Positions 51,738 through 62,617 of a stretch of 64,000 bases of DNA are shown here, piece after piece; position 1 is the first letter of the stretch, and the number at the start of each line of letters is the position of its first letter. Made by a program: the position numbers and the translations under genes. Origin of the DNA: an uncultured Pelagibacteraceae bacterium (GTDB taxonomy: Bacteria; Pseudomonadota; Alphaproteobacteria; Pelagibacterales; AG-422-B15); assembly GCA_902564025.1 (NCBI GenBank), contig CACEZK010000001.1:1-64000 (forward strand), written 5' to 3'. Below the pieces are notes generated by a model that saw nothing but the letters and a program-made list of their open reading frames with translations, was not told the origin of the DNA and did no database searches.

Positions 51738-52181
51738 ATGAACTTAGCAATTTTTGAACCTGATATACCTCAAAATACTGGAGCAATGGTGAGGATTTGC
51801 TCTTGTTTCGGCGTCAATATTGATATCATTCATCCAGCCTCATTTGCAATGTCGGAAAAATCTCTAAGCAGAGTTGCAATGGACTATGGTAGAAATATTA
51901 ATTTAACAGAGTTTGACGATTGGAAGCACTACGAGAAAAATAGAAAAGGAAGAAAAATACTGTTGTCTACAAAAGGAAAACTTAGTCACTATGATTTTGA
52001 GTTTAAGGGTAATGATAATTTAATTGTTGGAAGAGAAAGTGCGGGAGTACCAGATTACGTTCACAAACAATCTGACCAAATAATAAGAATACCAATGAAC
52101 AGTTCCGCAAGATCTTTAAATGTTGCCGTGTCTTCAGCTATAGTTATTTCTGAGGCAAACAGACAGTTAAAACTATTTTGA
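51738..52181 (+). CDS. trmL: tRNA (cytidine/uridine-2'-O)-methyltransferase TrmL
   Basis: MNLAIFEPDIPQNTGAMVRICSCFGVNIDIIHPASF SPOUT; SARSLNVAVSSAIVISEA. Confidence 0.95.
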   Translation: MNLAIFEPDIPQNTGAMVRICSCFGVNIDIIHPASFAMSEKSLSRVAMDYGRNINLTEFDDWKHYEKNRKGRKILLSTKGKLSHYDFEFKGNDNLIVGRESAGVPDYVHKQSDQIIRIPMNSSARSLNVAVSSAIVISEANRQLKLF

Positions 52182-52182
52182 A

Positions 52183-52986
52183 ATGTTAAATAAAAAAAAG
52201 ATAACTAAAGCATGGTTCAAGGGATTGCAGGATCTAATCTGTGAGACTGTACTTGAACTCGAAAAAAAAAATGGATCAAAAGCAAGGTTCAAAACTAATA
52301 AATGGAAAAAAGGTGAATATAGAATAATTAAGGGAAATGTAATCGAAAAAGGCGGTATAGCATTTTCAAATGTAACAGGTACCTTTCCAAAAGAATTTGC
52401 AAAACAAATTCCAGGAACTGAAAAGAATAAAAAATTTTGGTCCACAGGAGTATCTGTAGTGCTTCACCCAGCAAATCCAAAGGTTCCTGCATTACATTTC
52501 AATACTCGGCACATAATAACGGGTAAAAATTGGTTTGGTGGCGGTATTGACGCCACTCCATGTTTTAAAGACGCTAAATTAAAGAAACAATTTCATAATA
52601 AATTAAAAATAATGTGTGAAAATCATAATAAATCTTATTACAAAAATTATAAAAAATGGTGTGATGAATATTTCTATTTACCCCACAGAAAAGAAATAAG
52701 AGGAATTGGCGGAATATTTTTTGACTATAAAATGGATGATTGGAAAAAAGATTTTGATTTTGTTAAGGACGTTGGCTTAACTTTTAATGATATTGTAAGA
52801 GAAATAATAAGCCAAAAAATGAATGAAAAGTTCACAAAAAAAGATAGAGAAATTCAGTTATTGAAACGTGGGAGGTACGTGGAATATAATCTTTTATACG
52901 ATCGAGGAACAAAATTTGGCTTAAACACCGGTGGTAATATTGATGCAATTTTAATGTCAATGCCTCCTAATGCTAAATGGAAATAA
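52183..52986 (+). CDS. hemF: Oxygen-dependent coproporphyrinogen-III oxidase
   Basis: [75 protein letters not shown]. Confidence 0.97.
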   Translation: MLNKKKITKAWFKGLQDLICETVLELEKKNGSKARFKTNKWKKGEYRIIKGNVIEKGGIAFSNVTGTFPKEFAKQIPGTEKNKKFWSTGVSVVLHPANPKVPALHFNTRHIITGKNWFGGGIDATPCFKDAKLKKQFHNKLKIMCENHNKSYYKNYKKWCDEYFYLPHRKEIRGIGGIFFDYKMDDWKKDFDFVKDVGLTFNDIVREIISQKMNEKFTKKDREIQLLKRGRYVEYNLLYDRGTKFGLNTGGNIDAILMSMPPNAKWK

Positions 52987-53468
52987 AAATGGAAACTGAA
53001 CCAATTACATCAAATGGCGCAAAAAAACTTCAAGATGAATTAAGCGATTTGATAAATAATAAAAGGCAAAAAGTAATTCAAGCCATTGCGGAGGCGAGAG
53101 AGCACGGCGATTTAAAGGAAAACGCAGAGTACCATGCGGCAAAAGAGGAGCAAGGTCACATTGAGGGTCGTATTCAGGAAATTCAATTACTATTAGCTAA
53201 TGCAGAAATCATTGATATTTCAAATATTCCTAAAAATCAAAAAACTGTAGTCTTTGGTGCAACTGTTGAAGTTGAAGATATTGATAATGATACAAAGACA
53301 AATTTTCAAATTGTTGGTGATGATGAAGCAGATATTGAATCGGGTCTGCTATCTTACAGATCACCTGTTGCTAAAGCATTAATTGGAAAAGAAAAAGGCG
53401 ATTTCGTATCAGTTTCAACGCCAAAAGGAGAGAAAAACTACGAGATTAAGAAAATTTTATATAAATAA
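52977..53468 (+). CDS. greA: Transcription elongation factor GreA
   Basis: [17 protein letters not shown]...[30 protein letters not shown]. Confidence 0.97.
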   Translation: MEIKMETEPITSNGAKKLQDELSDLINNKRQKVIQAIAEAREHGDLKENAEYHAAKEEQGHIEGRIQEIQLLLANAEIIDISNIPKNQKTVVFGATVEVEDIDNDTKTNFQIVGDDEADIESGLLSYRSPVAKALIGKEKGDFVSVSTPKGEKNYEIKKILYK

Positions 53469-53474
53469 AAAAAA

Positions 53475-54707
53475 TTATTTTTTTGATTGAACGATTGCTT
53501 TAAGCCTCTCAATTAATGAAAACTTATCGTCAATAAAATCATTTTCTGCCCACCAGTCTTCAACCTCTTTTAAGATGTCTCCAACCATTGGGCCTTGAGA
53601 TATTCCCATGTTTATTACATCTTTGGCTGTTAGAGCAAAAGATGGCTTCTCCCAGCTTTGAGCAACTTCATATAGAGATCTCCAATTTACTTCATTTTTA
53701 TTATTTGTATCCTTAGCCCAATTAACAAGTATTTGTTTTTGAAAACCGTCACGACCTAATAGATAAAGTAAATATCTAACTTCTTTCATTGACATGTAAG
53801 AAACGATTTTTTTATTCAGTGTGCTTAATTTCAATAAGTCAGTAGAGTCTGATTTTGATAAAGGTAATTTTTTTATGATAGTATTCGCTTTATCCAACGA
53901 GTTATCAATTAGAGTACTTAATCTCAATATTGGATCAATTGAAAGGGATATTCTACTTTCTATTTCAATTAAATTTACAAATGCATCATTTATGCTAGTG
54001 CCATCAAAATAAACATCAAGCAAACCTATTTCACTCATTGCAGATATTGCATGATTTGGAGCATTTAGACTTAGAATTGACTTTAGTTCATTCCATTGCC
54101 TTTCCTTAGAAACAACTGATAACTTATCAAGATTTGCTTTTATTGTTTTCATCACCTCTGCGTCAGGAGATATATCGCCAAATAATGCTAAAAAACGAAA
54201 ATACCTTAGTATTCTAAGGTAATCTTCTTTTATTCTTTCATCTGGATTTCCAATGAAACGAACGACTCTGTTTTCTAAATCTGTTTTACCATCTTTAGGG
54301 TCTATTAAATTTCCACCCTTATCTAAATACATTGCATTTATAGTAAAATCTCTCCTTAAAGCATCTTCCTCTAAACTATTTGAGAATGAGACTTGAGCAT
54401 GTCTTCCATCAGTAAAAATATCGTTTCTAAAAGTTGTAATTTCAAACTTTCTTTCATTAATTATTGCTGTAACCGTTCCATGATCTATTCCTACATCAAT
54501 AAATTTAATATTTTCTTTATTGAGTATTTCGGTAATAGTCTTTGGTTTCAAAGAAGTAGCAAAATCAATATCTGTGATTTCCCTATTTAAAAGTGCGTCT
54601 CTGATAGAGCCCCCTACAACATAAATACTATTTTTTTGATAGGTTTCAAAAAGATCAAAAACTTGCGCAACATCGTTTTGTTCTAGGATTGATGAAAATC
54701 TACTCAT
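53475..54707 (-). CDS. CCA tRNA nucleotidyltransferase / poly(A) polymerase family
   Basis: YVVGGSIRDALLNREITDIDFATSLKP; EEDALRRDFTINAMYLD; RIKEDYLRILRYFRF. Confidence 0.94.
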   Translation of the reverse strand: MSRFSSILEQNDVAQVFDLFETYQKNSIYVVGGSIRDALLNREITDIDFATSLKPKTITEILNKENIKFIDVGIDHGTVTAIINERKFEITTFRNDIFTDGRHAQVSFSNSLEEDALRRDFTINAMYLDKGGNLIDPKDGKTDLENRVVRFIGNPDERIKEDYLRILRYFRFLALFGDISPDAEVMKTIKANLDKLSVVSKERQWNELKSILSLNAPNHAISAMSEIGLLDVYFDGTSINDAFVNLIEIESRISLSIDPILRLSTLIDNSLDKANTIIKKLPLSKSDSTDLLKLSTLNKKIVSYMSMKEVRYLLYLLGRDGFQKQILVNWAKDTNNKNEVNWRSLYEVAQSWEKPSFALTAKDVINMGISQGPMVGDILKEVEDWWAENDFIDDKFSLIERLKAIVQSKK

Positions 54708-54724
54708 AAGACAGATTATTTATA

Positions 54725-55363
54725 TTATTTTAGAATTTGATAAAGATTAATCAACATTCCAGCAGTTGCTCCCCAGATATTGTAATCTTTATAAGGTAAA
54801 ACGTAATAGTCATATTCATATTTTTTATTGTTTACCTCATATGTGGCACTTTCTTTCTTATGATTGTTTGAGTCCATTAAGAATTCTAAGGGGAGAAAAA
54901 ATATTTCATCCACTTCATTTTGATTTGCCTTTAAATAGGAGTAATCAGATACTATAGATACAATTGGCATGATCCTAAATCCTGTGCCAGTTATATATAC
55001 ATCAAGATTTCCTAACACATTTACATCATCAGACCTTAAACCAACTTCTTCGTTAGCCTCTCGTAAAGCAGTTTCTATTGGAGATATATCATTTTTTTCA
55101 ATTTTACCTCCAGGAAAACTAATTTGTCCTGCATGATCTTTTAAATTATCCAGTCTTTTAGTTAATAATATTTTTACTTCATTATTTGAATAACATATGG
55201 GTACAAGTACAGCTGATGGATTTAGTCTAGCTTTATCTTTTTCAGCTTCTGCTAAAGGGTGATGATGTCTTGTTAAAAAATCATTCGTAAGTATTTCAAA
55301 ATACTCATGAGATATCTTCTCTGGACCATCAAATAAACCCCTCAATTTATCTAAAGGCATCAT
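54725..55363 (-). CDS. NUDIX hydrolase, CoA pyrophosphatase-like
   Basis: HAGQISFPGGKIEKNDISPIETALREANEEVGL Nudix box with upstream CoAse-type motif. Confidence 0.92.
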   Translation of the reverse strand: MMPLDKLRGLFDGPEKISHEYFEILTNDFLTRHHHPLAEAEKDKARLNPSAVLVPICYSNNEVKILLTKRLDNLKDHAGQISFPGGKIEKNDISPIETALREANEEVGLRSDDVNVLGNLDVYITGTGFRIMPIVSIVSDYSYLKANQNEVDEIFFLPLEFLMDSNNHKKESATYEVNNKKYEYDYYVLPYKDYNIWGATAGMLINLYQILK

Positions 55364-55941
55364 TCTTTTTCAACTTCATGAATGTTGAAACATTCACCCA
55401 TACTTTCTATAACTAAGCATTTTTTATCATCAACTATCTTCTCCTCTGCAAGATCCACTAATTCATAAAAAACTGATCTAGATAAAAGTGCATGGAGATT
55501 TTTTCTGATCAGGATATAAGGTGACGGTTCTGAATTTTCTCCAATTTTAATTGTTAATGGATTCTCTTTAGAGAGAAGAATTTCTTCATTGAGATTTGTT
55601 TTAAATAGATAACCAGTTTTACTACTTATCTCAACTTTATTAAGGGACACAGCAACAAACGGTGCATCTTCAACTTGAATTCTAACTTTCTCAACGGGTG
55701 TAACTAAGTAGTAGCATGCATCTTCATCTAATCTTAATATGCTTGAGAAAAGTTTAACCATCGCAGGTCTTTTTATTTCAGAGCCCATGTAAAACCATTT
55801 TCCATTTCGTAAAATCTTCATGTCAATATCACCACAAAATGGAGGGTTCCATTTTTCTACAGGCGGCAGTGATTGCTTATTTTTTTTGCTGAAACTATAA
55901 ATTGTTTCTAGTCCTTTTAAATTTACTGGATTATCGTTCAT
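55360..55941 (-). CDS. DUF1285 family protein
   Basis: PPVEKWNPPFCGDIDMKILRNGKWFYMGSEIKRPAMVKLFSSILRLDEDACYYLVTPVEKVRIQVEDAPF matches DUF1285 as remembered. Confidence 0.88.
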   Translation of the reverse strand: MNDNPVNLKGLETIYSFSKKNKQSLPPVEKWNPPFCGDIDMKILRNGKWFYMGSEIKRPAMVKLFSSILRLDEDACYYLVTPVEKVRIQVEDAPFVAVSLNKVEISSKTGYLFKTNLNEEILLSKENPLTIKIGENSEPSPYILIRKNLHALLSRSVFYELVDLAEEKIVDDKKCLVIESMGECFNIHEVEKE

Positions 55942-56057
55942 GCTTCACTTGAATTTATAATTAATGGATTTATCAATATTTTTCATTATAAAACTTCAAT
56001 TATCTTTTTAATTAGATAATATTCTCAAGATATAATTAGTAATTTTGGAGGTATACT

Positions 56058-56513
56058 ATGCAAAGTGTGGATGTAAAGGATTTAGAAAAATATAAAGGTA
56101 AAGATATGGGACATTCAGATTGGATGTCAATTGATCAAAATAGAATAAATTTATTCGCAGATGCAACTGATGATCATCAGTGGATTCATGTTAATGAAGA
56201 AAAAGCCCAAAAAGAACTTCCTACTAAAAGCACAATTGCACATGGTTTCTTAAGCCTTTCTCTATCAGTACCGTTGGCTGGTAAAATCTGGACAGTTACA
56301 GGGGCCAAAATGATGATTAATTATGGCTTAAATAAAGTAAGATTTATAAATATGGTTCCAGTTGATTCCCGTGTGAGAATGGGAATAAAAATTAAAGAGG
56401 TAAACAAATTGGATAACGGCGGAACGCAGGTAATCAGTGAGGCTACTCTCGAAATTGAAGGACAAGACAAACCAGCGTATGTTGCAGAACAAATCATGGT
56501 AGCATTTCCTTAA
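56058..56513 (+). CDS. MaoC family (R)-specific dehydratase
   Basis: HSDWMSIDQNRINLFADATDDHQWIHVNEEKA...STIAHGFLSLSL hydratase motif. Confidence 0.92.
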   Translation: MQSVDVKDLEKYKGKDMGHSDWMSIDQNRINLFADATDDHQWIHVNEEKAQKELPTKSTIAHGFLSLSLSVPLAGKIWTVTGAKMMINYGLNKVRFINMVPVDSRVRMGIKIKEVNKLDNGGTQVISEATLEIEGQDKPAYVAEQIMVAFP

Positions 56514-56515
56514 AA

Positions 56516-57358
56516 ATGAGTGATAAATCATTTCCTGATCCAGATGCAAGTTCAATTAATTTAAACACTGAGATAATAAAGCTTTTAACCTGGAACGTAT
56601 GGTGGAAATTTGAAAACTATAAGGAACGAGAAAATCTAATCATTTCTGAAATCAATAATTCTTGTCCAGATATTTTGTGTCTACAAGAAGTGTGGGAAGA
56701 AACTGATGAAAGTCAGGCTAAAATAATCGCAGATCAACTTGGGTATAACTATATCTTTGAAAAATCATTTGAATTTGATGGTGTTGCGTTTGGAAATGCA
56801 ATCATTACTAAATTCCCAATCAATTCTCACCATACTGTAATGTTTGAGACTGAAGCAGAGAAAGATGAAAAAAGATTTTTGCTTCATCTCTCATTAAAAT
56901 ATAAAAGTGAGACGATAAATGTTATTTGCACTCACCTTAATTATAAATATGAACATCAGCAAGTAAGAGAAGATCAAGTAAATCAAATAATAGAATACAT
57001 TAGTAAATTAGAACAATCAAAATTCCCTATAATTTTGTGTGGAGATTTCAATGCGGATCCAGAAAGTGATGAAATTAGAAAGATTACTGGTTTAACTAAG
57101 CCAGTAAACGATATCGTTTTAAGAGATGTATGGAAATTAACAAATAGAAATGATCCTGGTTACACTTGGTCAAACAGCAATGATTGGGCAAAAAAAACTT
57201 TAGAATATAATCGACGAATTGATTACATATTTTTAGGTAAACCTGGACCTAATGGTCTGGGTCATCCAATTGAGTGCAACCTTGTCGGCACAGAAAAAAA
57301 TAAATTTTTTCCAAGTGATCACTTTGGATTACTGGCTCATTTGGTCGGTATAAACTGA
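56516..57358 (+). CDS. Endonuclease/exonuclease/phosphatase family protein
   Basis: LTWNVWWKFENYKER; DILCLQEVWEE; ICTHLNY; ILCGDFNADPESDEI; RIDYIFLG; SDHFGLLA. Confidence 0.92.
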   Translation: MSDKSFPDPDASSINLNTEIIKLLTWNVWWKFENYKERENLIISEINNSCPDILCLQEVWEETDESQAKIIADQLGYNYIFEKSFEFDGVAFGNAIITKFPINSHHTVMFETEAEKDEKRFLLHLSLKYKSETINVICTHLNYKYEHQQVREDQVNQIIEYISKLEQSKFPIILCGDFNADPESDEIRKITGLTKPVNDIVLRDVWKLTNRNDPGYTWSNSNDWAKKTLEYNRRIDYIFLGKPGPNGLGHPIECNLVGTEKNKFFPSDHFGLLAHLVGIN

Positions 57359-57732
57359 TGAGTATTTTGTTATCCATTTTTTTAGGTGGAGGCGTCGGAG
57401 CTTTATTGCGTTTTCTTATAAGTGAACAGACTGATCGATTATTTTTAAGTTCATTTCCATTTGGAACAATAGTTGTCAATGTTCTTGGGGCATTTTTGAT
57501 GGGATTAGTCGTTAGTTATTTTGCAGATAAAGTTAATATATCTCAAAATATAAAAATGTTTTTAACTATTGGTTTCCTCGGAGGTTTCACGACCTTTTCA
57601 ACTTTTAATTTGGATTTTTATCAATTATTCAGCAACGGAGAAATTTTAGCCTCGCTTTTATATCTGTTTGTAACATTCACATTTACAGTTATAGCTTTTT
57701 ATCTTGGGCTAAGTTTATTCAAATTTCTTTAA
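57358..57732 (+). CDS. crcB: Fluoride exporter CrcB/Fluc
   Basis: GGGVGALLRFLIS; FPFGTIVVNVLGAFLMG; GFLGGFTTFSTFNLD. Confidence 0.96.
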   Translation: MSILLSIFLGGGVGALLRFLISEQTDRLFLSSFPFGTIVVNVLGAFLMGLVVSYFADKVNISQNIKMFLTIGFLGGFTTFSTFNLDFYQLFSNGEILASLLYLFVTFTFTVIAFYLGLSLFKFL

Positions 57733-57733
57733 A

Positions 57734-58285
57734 TTATTTATTACGTCTTCTTAACATAAATTCAGCAAGCCCATCGTAACCTTTCTCAATCATCATTTTC
57801 GCTGATGCAACATTTTGAACTTGATCAAGAGGCTTTATTTGATGAGCAACAACTGTGGTATTCATAAATTGTGCAGCAGAACAAATGGAGATAATTTCGG
57901 ATATAACTTTTTCATCAAAGCCATATTCTAATATAGCAGCTACATCTTCTTCATTAATTGAGCGAATGTCTTCATTTACTTTGTGAGATAATTTTAGAAT
58001 TGGCTTATACTTAGCTTCTATTTGTGATTGTTCAATATCATTCATAAAATCTAGGTCATTCTTGTCTCTTAAAATTTTCTTTGATATTTCAACATGAATA
58101 TTCTTGCAGTACCCACAGCCGTTTAATCCTGAGACATAGGCGAATATCATCTCTTTAATATGTGTTGGTAATAGTGTTTCTTGTCTCATTAGAGACTCTA
58201 AATAAGCCACATAATGTTTCTGATAGCCCCAGTTATCTAAAAAGACATCATATACTGATTTATACTTACTTAAAAAATTGCTCAT
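57734..58285 (-). CDS. Carboxymuconolactone decarboxylase/AhpD-like peroxidase-related protein
   Basis: ETLLPTHIKEMIFAYVSGLNGCGYCKNIHVEI: CxxC + H of the AhpD core. Confidence 0.9.
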   Translation of the reverse strand: MSNFLSKYKSVYDVFLDNWGYQKHYVAYLESLMRQETLLPTHIKEMIFAYVSGLNGCGYCKNIHVEISKKILRDKNDLDFMNDIEQSQIEAKYKPILKLSHKVNEDIRSINEEDVAAILEYGFDEKVISEIISICSAAQFMNTTVVAHQIKPLDQVQNVASAKMMIEKGYDGLAEFMLRRRNK

Positions 58286-58300
58286 ATTTTTGATCCTAAT

Positions 58301-58375
58301 TGGCTGGGGCGGGAGGATTCGAACCTCCGAATGCCGCTACCAAAAAGCGGTGCCTTACCGCTTGGCCACGCCCCA
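58301..58375 (-). tRNA. tRNA-Gln (TTG)
   Basis: TGGGGCGTGGCCAAGCGGTAAGGCACCGCTTTTTGGTAGCGGCATTCGGAGGTTCGAATCCTCCCGCCCCAGCCA; anticodon loop TTTTGGT; encoded CCA. Confidence 0.96.
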
Positions 58376-58418
58376 ACGCTATATAATTATTTAATTTAAG
58401 AAAAAGATTTTGCAATCT

Positions 58419-59255
58419 TTATATTAACCTCGTTAAATATGTCCACCAATTGGGGTGTTCTTCAGATATCCTCTGTATTGCTTTCTCCGCCTTTTGTTTA
58501 TCTTCATAAACAGTAAAATATGCAGAGCCACTTCCTGTCATTCGTTCATACTTACAATTTATATCATTATCTAAATATTCTCTTATTTTTTTCATTTCTT
58601 GATTAGCAAGAAGTGCTGTTTTTTCCAATTCATTTGATGTACCTTTTAGAATTCCATCTAAGTTAGTATCTTTATTGTATGAGAATTTTTCTCCACTTAA
58701 ATTAGAATGTTTATTAAAAATATCCTTAGTACTATTTTGAACATTTGGAAATACAATTAGAAAATGCTTATCCGAATTGATTTTTAACCTTTGATCAACA
58801 TTCCCTTTTCCAGAAATAAGTGCAGATCCCTCATCAATAAAAAATTCAATGTCTGACCCAAGATTTCTTGCAATTTCAGTTGAGCTTGAATTATCTAACA
58901 AATTGGATCTTATTAAATATTTAATTATTTCTGCGACATTTGATGAACCGCCACCTAAACCCGATCCCACTGGTATATTTTTTACAACATGAATAGCAAA
59001 TGATTTCTGCTTTAAATAATTCTTATCAATTAAATAATTAAATAATTTAGAAATATTATCATTGGATCCCACTTGGTCTCCAAAAGGGCCATTATATGAG
59101 ATACTAAATGAGCTTTCATCTTTTATTCTTATCTCATCATAAAGATCGATCCTTGATAACACTGAGTTTAATTCGTGAAAACCAGTATCAAGTTTGTCTA
59201 CTACATTTAAGAAAAGATTTATTTTTGCGTAGGATTTTATGGTATTTAACAACAA
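58419..59255 (-). CDS. ispE: 4-(cytidine 5'-diphospho)-2-C-methyl-D-erythritol kinase
   Basis: KSYAKINLFLNVVDKLDTGFHELNSVLSRIDLYD; KNIPVGSGLGGGSSNVAEII GHMP motif; MTGSGSAYF. Confidence 0.96.
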   Translation of the reverse strand: MLLNTIKSYAKINLFLNVVDKLDTGFHELNSVLSRIDLYDEIRIKDESSFSISYNGPFGDQVGSNDNISKLFNYLIDKNYLKQKSFAIHVVKNIPVGSGLGGGSSNVAEIIKYLIRSNLLDNSSSTEIARNLGSDIEFFIDEGSALISGKGNVDQRLKINSDKHFLIVFPNVQNSTKDIFNKHSNLSGEKFSYNKDTNLDGILKGTSNELEKTALLANQEMKKIREYLDNDINCKYERMTGSGSAYFTVYEDKQKAEKAIQRISEEHPNWWTYLTRLI

Positions 59256-59260
59256 CGTAC

Positions 59261-60919
59261 TTAGATTCCTTTAAGTAGTTTGATTTTAACTTTGTCCTCA
59301 AATATATTTTCCTGATCTAAATCTATGGCTTTCTGCCAATAAAAACGTGCTTCAAGTTCATTTCCCAGCTTCCAGAGCACATCACCATAATGATCATTTA
59401 CAGTTGGATCGTATGGCATCATATCTAAAGAAAACTCCAACAAAGATAGAGCTTCATTATACTTACCAACTTTAAAATAATACCATGCAAGGCTATCAAC
59501 TATGTATGGATCGTTTGGCTTCAATTCCATTGCTTGTTCTATCATAACTTTAGCCTCGGATATATTTTGATCCATATCGATATAAGAATATCCTAAATAA
59601 TTGAGAACATCTGCTTGATCTTCAGATAGTTTCAATGATCTTTTTAAATTCTTTTCAGCTAACTTCCAATTTTTAGAACGTTCATGAACAATTCCAATAT
59701 TAAAGTAAACTTCCCAAATGTTTTCTTTATCAAATTTTTTACCAAGCTTTAATGCATGATCATAGTTATCAATTGCATCAGACCAATTCTTCTCATAGCG
59801 GTGATAATTTCCTAGTGAAAGGTAAGCTTCAAAGCTATCATCAACCTCCACAAAGGTATTTAAATTTTGAATTGCTTTTTCATTGTTGCCCTCGTAGCTA
59901 TATGCATCTGAAATTTGAATTGCGGCAAAATTACCGAGATAATGCTTCTTTGGAATATAACTCAGCACCTCTCTTGCTTTATCATGATTTTCCAACTGAT
60001 TAAGAAAAGAGGCAAATATATACTTGATCTCATGTAAATTAGGAGAGGTGTCAATTGCTAGTTGATATAACATATGTACGAGTTCTTCATTTAAATCCTC
60101 AATCAAAAGCTGTGAATTAAATAAAACCACTCCTATTCCTTGAAGAGGGTTTTGAATAATCCTATTTTTATTTGAAGTTAAAAATTTATTTTGAAATTCT
60201 TCATCATATGAAGACAAAAACTCATCTGCAAAAACATCTTTCTTCTCAGTCAAATTATTTCGATGTAGAAAATTATAATATAGACGTAATACGTATAAAT
60301 CTCTTTGTACTGATAAAGATTGATCATAAAAAACCTCCGCTAATTCAATCTCATCAGCATAGTCATAAATTAGTGCTTTATGCACAAGTGTTAGGTGTTG
60401 ATGTTCGCCTGTGGAAATTAAATCGATTAGCGCCATACTTTTATCTATTGTGTTACTATCGGCCCATACCCAAGCTCTAAGCAGTCTTACAAACGTGCTA
60501 TCAGATAGATTCCCTCTCCAAATACTTGCAAAACTTTGATCAGCAAAACCTGGCTTATAAGAGTTTAAGTAAGAAATCCCATTAACAAGATGACCTTGTG
60601 GTGATTGATTATTCATACAACATGAATTCACATTTTTATCACAGCCTGCTTTTGCAAGTTTGAAAGAGTAGTTATTTGCACTAAGCAAATCTCCATCCAA
60701 GATACTAAGCAACAACAGTCTATCTAAAGCAAGTAAATCGTTTGGATTCGATCTGTGCAGCCTTTGATAATATCTCTTAGTTGTGCTGTAGTCATTTGAG
60801 TCACTAGAAATTTTTGCAACCAAGTAATCGCCCACCTGAGGCGGAATAAATTGTGCTGCATGAAGATTAATGCTTGAGATGTTAAATATTAGTAAAAATA
60901 TAATTGTTCTTATAAGCAT
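59261..60919 (-). CDS. TPR-repeat protein with signal peptide
   Basis: Multiple TPR units: YEKNWSDAIDNYDHALKLGKKFDKENIWEVYFNIGIVHERSKNWKLAEKNLKRSLKLSEDQADVLNYLGYSYIDM. Confidence 0.92.
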   Translation of the reverse strand: MLIRTIIFLLIFNISSINLHAAQFIPPQVGDYLVAKISSDSNDYSTTKRYYQRLHRSNPNDLLALDRLLLLSILDGDLLSANNYSFKLAKAGCDKNVNSCCMNNQSPQGHLVNGISYLNSYKPGFADQSFASIWRGNLSDSTFVRLLRAWVWADSNTIDKSMALIDLISTGEHQHLTLVHKALIYDYADEIELAEVFYDQSLSVQRDLYVLRLYYNFLHRNNLTEKKDVFADEFLSSYDEEFQNKFLTSNKNRIIQNPLQGIGVVLFNSQLLIEDLNEELVHMLYQLAIDTSPNLHEIKYIFASFLNQLENHDKAREVLSYIPKKHYLGNFAAIQISDAYSYEGNNEKAIQNLNTFVEVDDSFEAYLSLGNYHRYEKNWSDAIDNYDHALKLGKKFDKENIWEVYFNIGIVHERSKNWKLAEKNLKRSLKLSEDQADVLNYLGYSYIDMDQNISEAKVMIEQAMELKPNDPYIVDSLAWYYFKVGKYNEALSLLEFSLDMMPYDPTVNDHYGDVLWKLGNELEARFYWQKAIDLDQENIFEDKVKIKLLKGI

Positions 60920-60930
60920 AGACTTATGCT

Positions 60931-62577
60931 TTACATATTCGCATATTTTGGGCCACCGCCACCCTCTGGTGTTACCCAGTTTATATTTTGTGACGGTTCT
61001 TTAATATCGCATGTTTTGCAATGTATGCAGTTCTGACTATTGATTACAAATTTTGGATCGGAACCATCATCATTTCTATGAACTTCATAAACACCTACTG
61101 GACAGTACCTTTGAGAGGGCTCATCAAACTTATCTAGCGTATAGCTAATTGGTAATTCTTTATCCTTCAATTGAAGGTGAACAGGTTGATTTTCTGTATG
61201 ATAAGTTCCAGTAAGAAATACCGAACTGGCCCTATCAAAAGTTAAAACGCCATCTGGTTTTGGATAATTTATTTTTTTTGCATCTTTTGCGTCTTCTAAC
61301 GTCTCATGATCAGCATGCTTGTGTGATAGAGTAAAAGGAAGCTTTCCCATAAATAACCACTGATCAATGCCTGTAAGTAAAATACCAAGGATATTTCCAA
61401 ACCTTGTAAAGAAAGGTTTAACATTCCTAGCAGATTTTAATTCGCTATAAACCCAACTCTTTTTGAATAAAGCCTCGTAACAAGATAGATCATTGGACTT
61501 ACCCGAAAGAAATTCATTAATAGCTTCAGCAGCAATCATTCCACTTTTCATGGCAGTATGAGTTCCTTTTATTTTTGGCATATTTAACGTACCGGCATCA
61601 CAGCCAATTAATAATGCGCCAGGCATGTGCATTTGAGGCAGACTTTGTATGCCACCCTCAATCAATGCTCTGGCACCATAGGAAACTCTTTTTCCGCCAC
61701 TTAACATTTTTTTTATTGCAGGATGTGTTTTAAACCTTTGAAACTCTTCAAAAGGTGACAAATACGGGTTCTTATAATCAAGTCCAACTACATATCCCAA
61801 AAATATTTGATTATTTTCTGCATGGTAAACAAAACTCCCTCCATAGGTTTTATTGTCTAAGGGCCAACCAGTTGAATGAAAGACTAAGCCTTCATCATGA
61901 TTTTCTTCAGGTACCTCCCATATTTCTTTCAAACCAATTCCGTACTGTTGTGGGTCTGAATTTTTTGCGAGTTCAAACTTCTCTATTAATTGCTTACCTA
62001 AATGGCCTCTACACCCTTCAGCAAATACTGTTGTTTTTGCGTGTAGCTCAATACCAGGCTCATAGGAATCTTTTTTTTCATTATTTACGTCCAGTCCCAT
62101 GTCATTTGTGGCCACGCCTCTTACTTTTCCATCTTCATCGTACAAAATTTCAGAAGCTGCAAAACCAGGATATATTTCAACTCCTAAGTTTTCAGCGATT
62201 TGTCCAAGCCATCTACACATATTCGCAAGGCTAGCAATGTAGTTTCCTTTATTATGTTGAACAGGTGGTAATAATAACGAGGGAACAGTAAAGTGAGACT
62301 TTTCAAAAAGAAATAAAAACTTTTCTTTTGTAACTTTTGTTTTCAGAGGACAGCCGTCTAGAGTTTTCCAATCTGGAAGTAGCTCATCAAGAGCTCTTGT
62401 TTCAAATACATTTCCACTTAATATATGAGCGCCAACCTCAGATGCTTTCTCTACAATGCAGACATTAATTTCTGGGTTTATTTGCTTGAGTTTTATCGCG
62501 GTTGAAAGGCCCGAGGGACCTGCACCCACGATTACAACATCGTACTCCATTGATTCTCTTTGCTGAATAGTATCCAT
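60931..62577 (-). CDS. Electron transfer flavoprotein-ubiquinone oxidoreductase
   Basis: DVVIVGAGPSGLSTAIKLKQ; GCDAGTLNMPKIKGTHTAMKSGMIAAEA; C-terminal NSQNCIHCKTCDIKEPSQNINWVTPEGGGGPKY. Confidence 0.98.
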   Translation of the reverse strand: MDTIQQRESMEYDVVIVGAGPSGLSTAIKLKQINPEINVCIVEKASEVGAHILSGNVFETRALDELLPDWKTLDGCPLKTKVTKEKFLFLFEKSHFTVPSLLLPPVQHNKGNYIASLANMCRWLGQIAENLGVEIYPGFAASEILYDEDGKVRGVATNDMGLDVNNEKKDSYEPGIELHAKTTVFAEGCRGHLGKQLIEKFELAKNSDPQQYGIGLKEIWEVPEENHDEGLVFHSTGWPLDNKTYGGSFVYHAENNQIFLGYVVGLDYKNPYLSPFEEFQRFKTHPAIKKMLSGGKRVSYGARALIEGGIQSLPQMHMPGALLIGCDAGTLNMPKIKGTHTAMKSGMIAAEAINEFLSGKSNDLSCYEALFKKSWVYSELKSARNVKPFFTRFGNILGILLTGIDQWLFMGKLPFTLSHKHADHETLEDAKDAKKINYPKPDGVLTFDRASSVFLTGTYHTENQPVHLQLKDKELPISYTLDKFDEPSQRYCPVGVYEVHRNDDGSDPKFVINSQNCIHCKTCDIKEPSQNINWVTPEGGGGPKYANM

Positions 62578-62617
62578 TATTAACTATATATTTAGTTTAT
62601 AGGTATTATAATTCAAT

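Noticed and set aside
61755-62234. 159-aa plus-strand ORF
   Set aside because: Antisense to the well-supported ETF-QO gene; low-complexity His/Leu/Gln composition.
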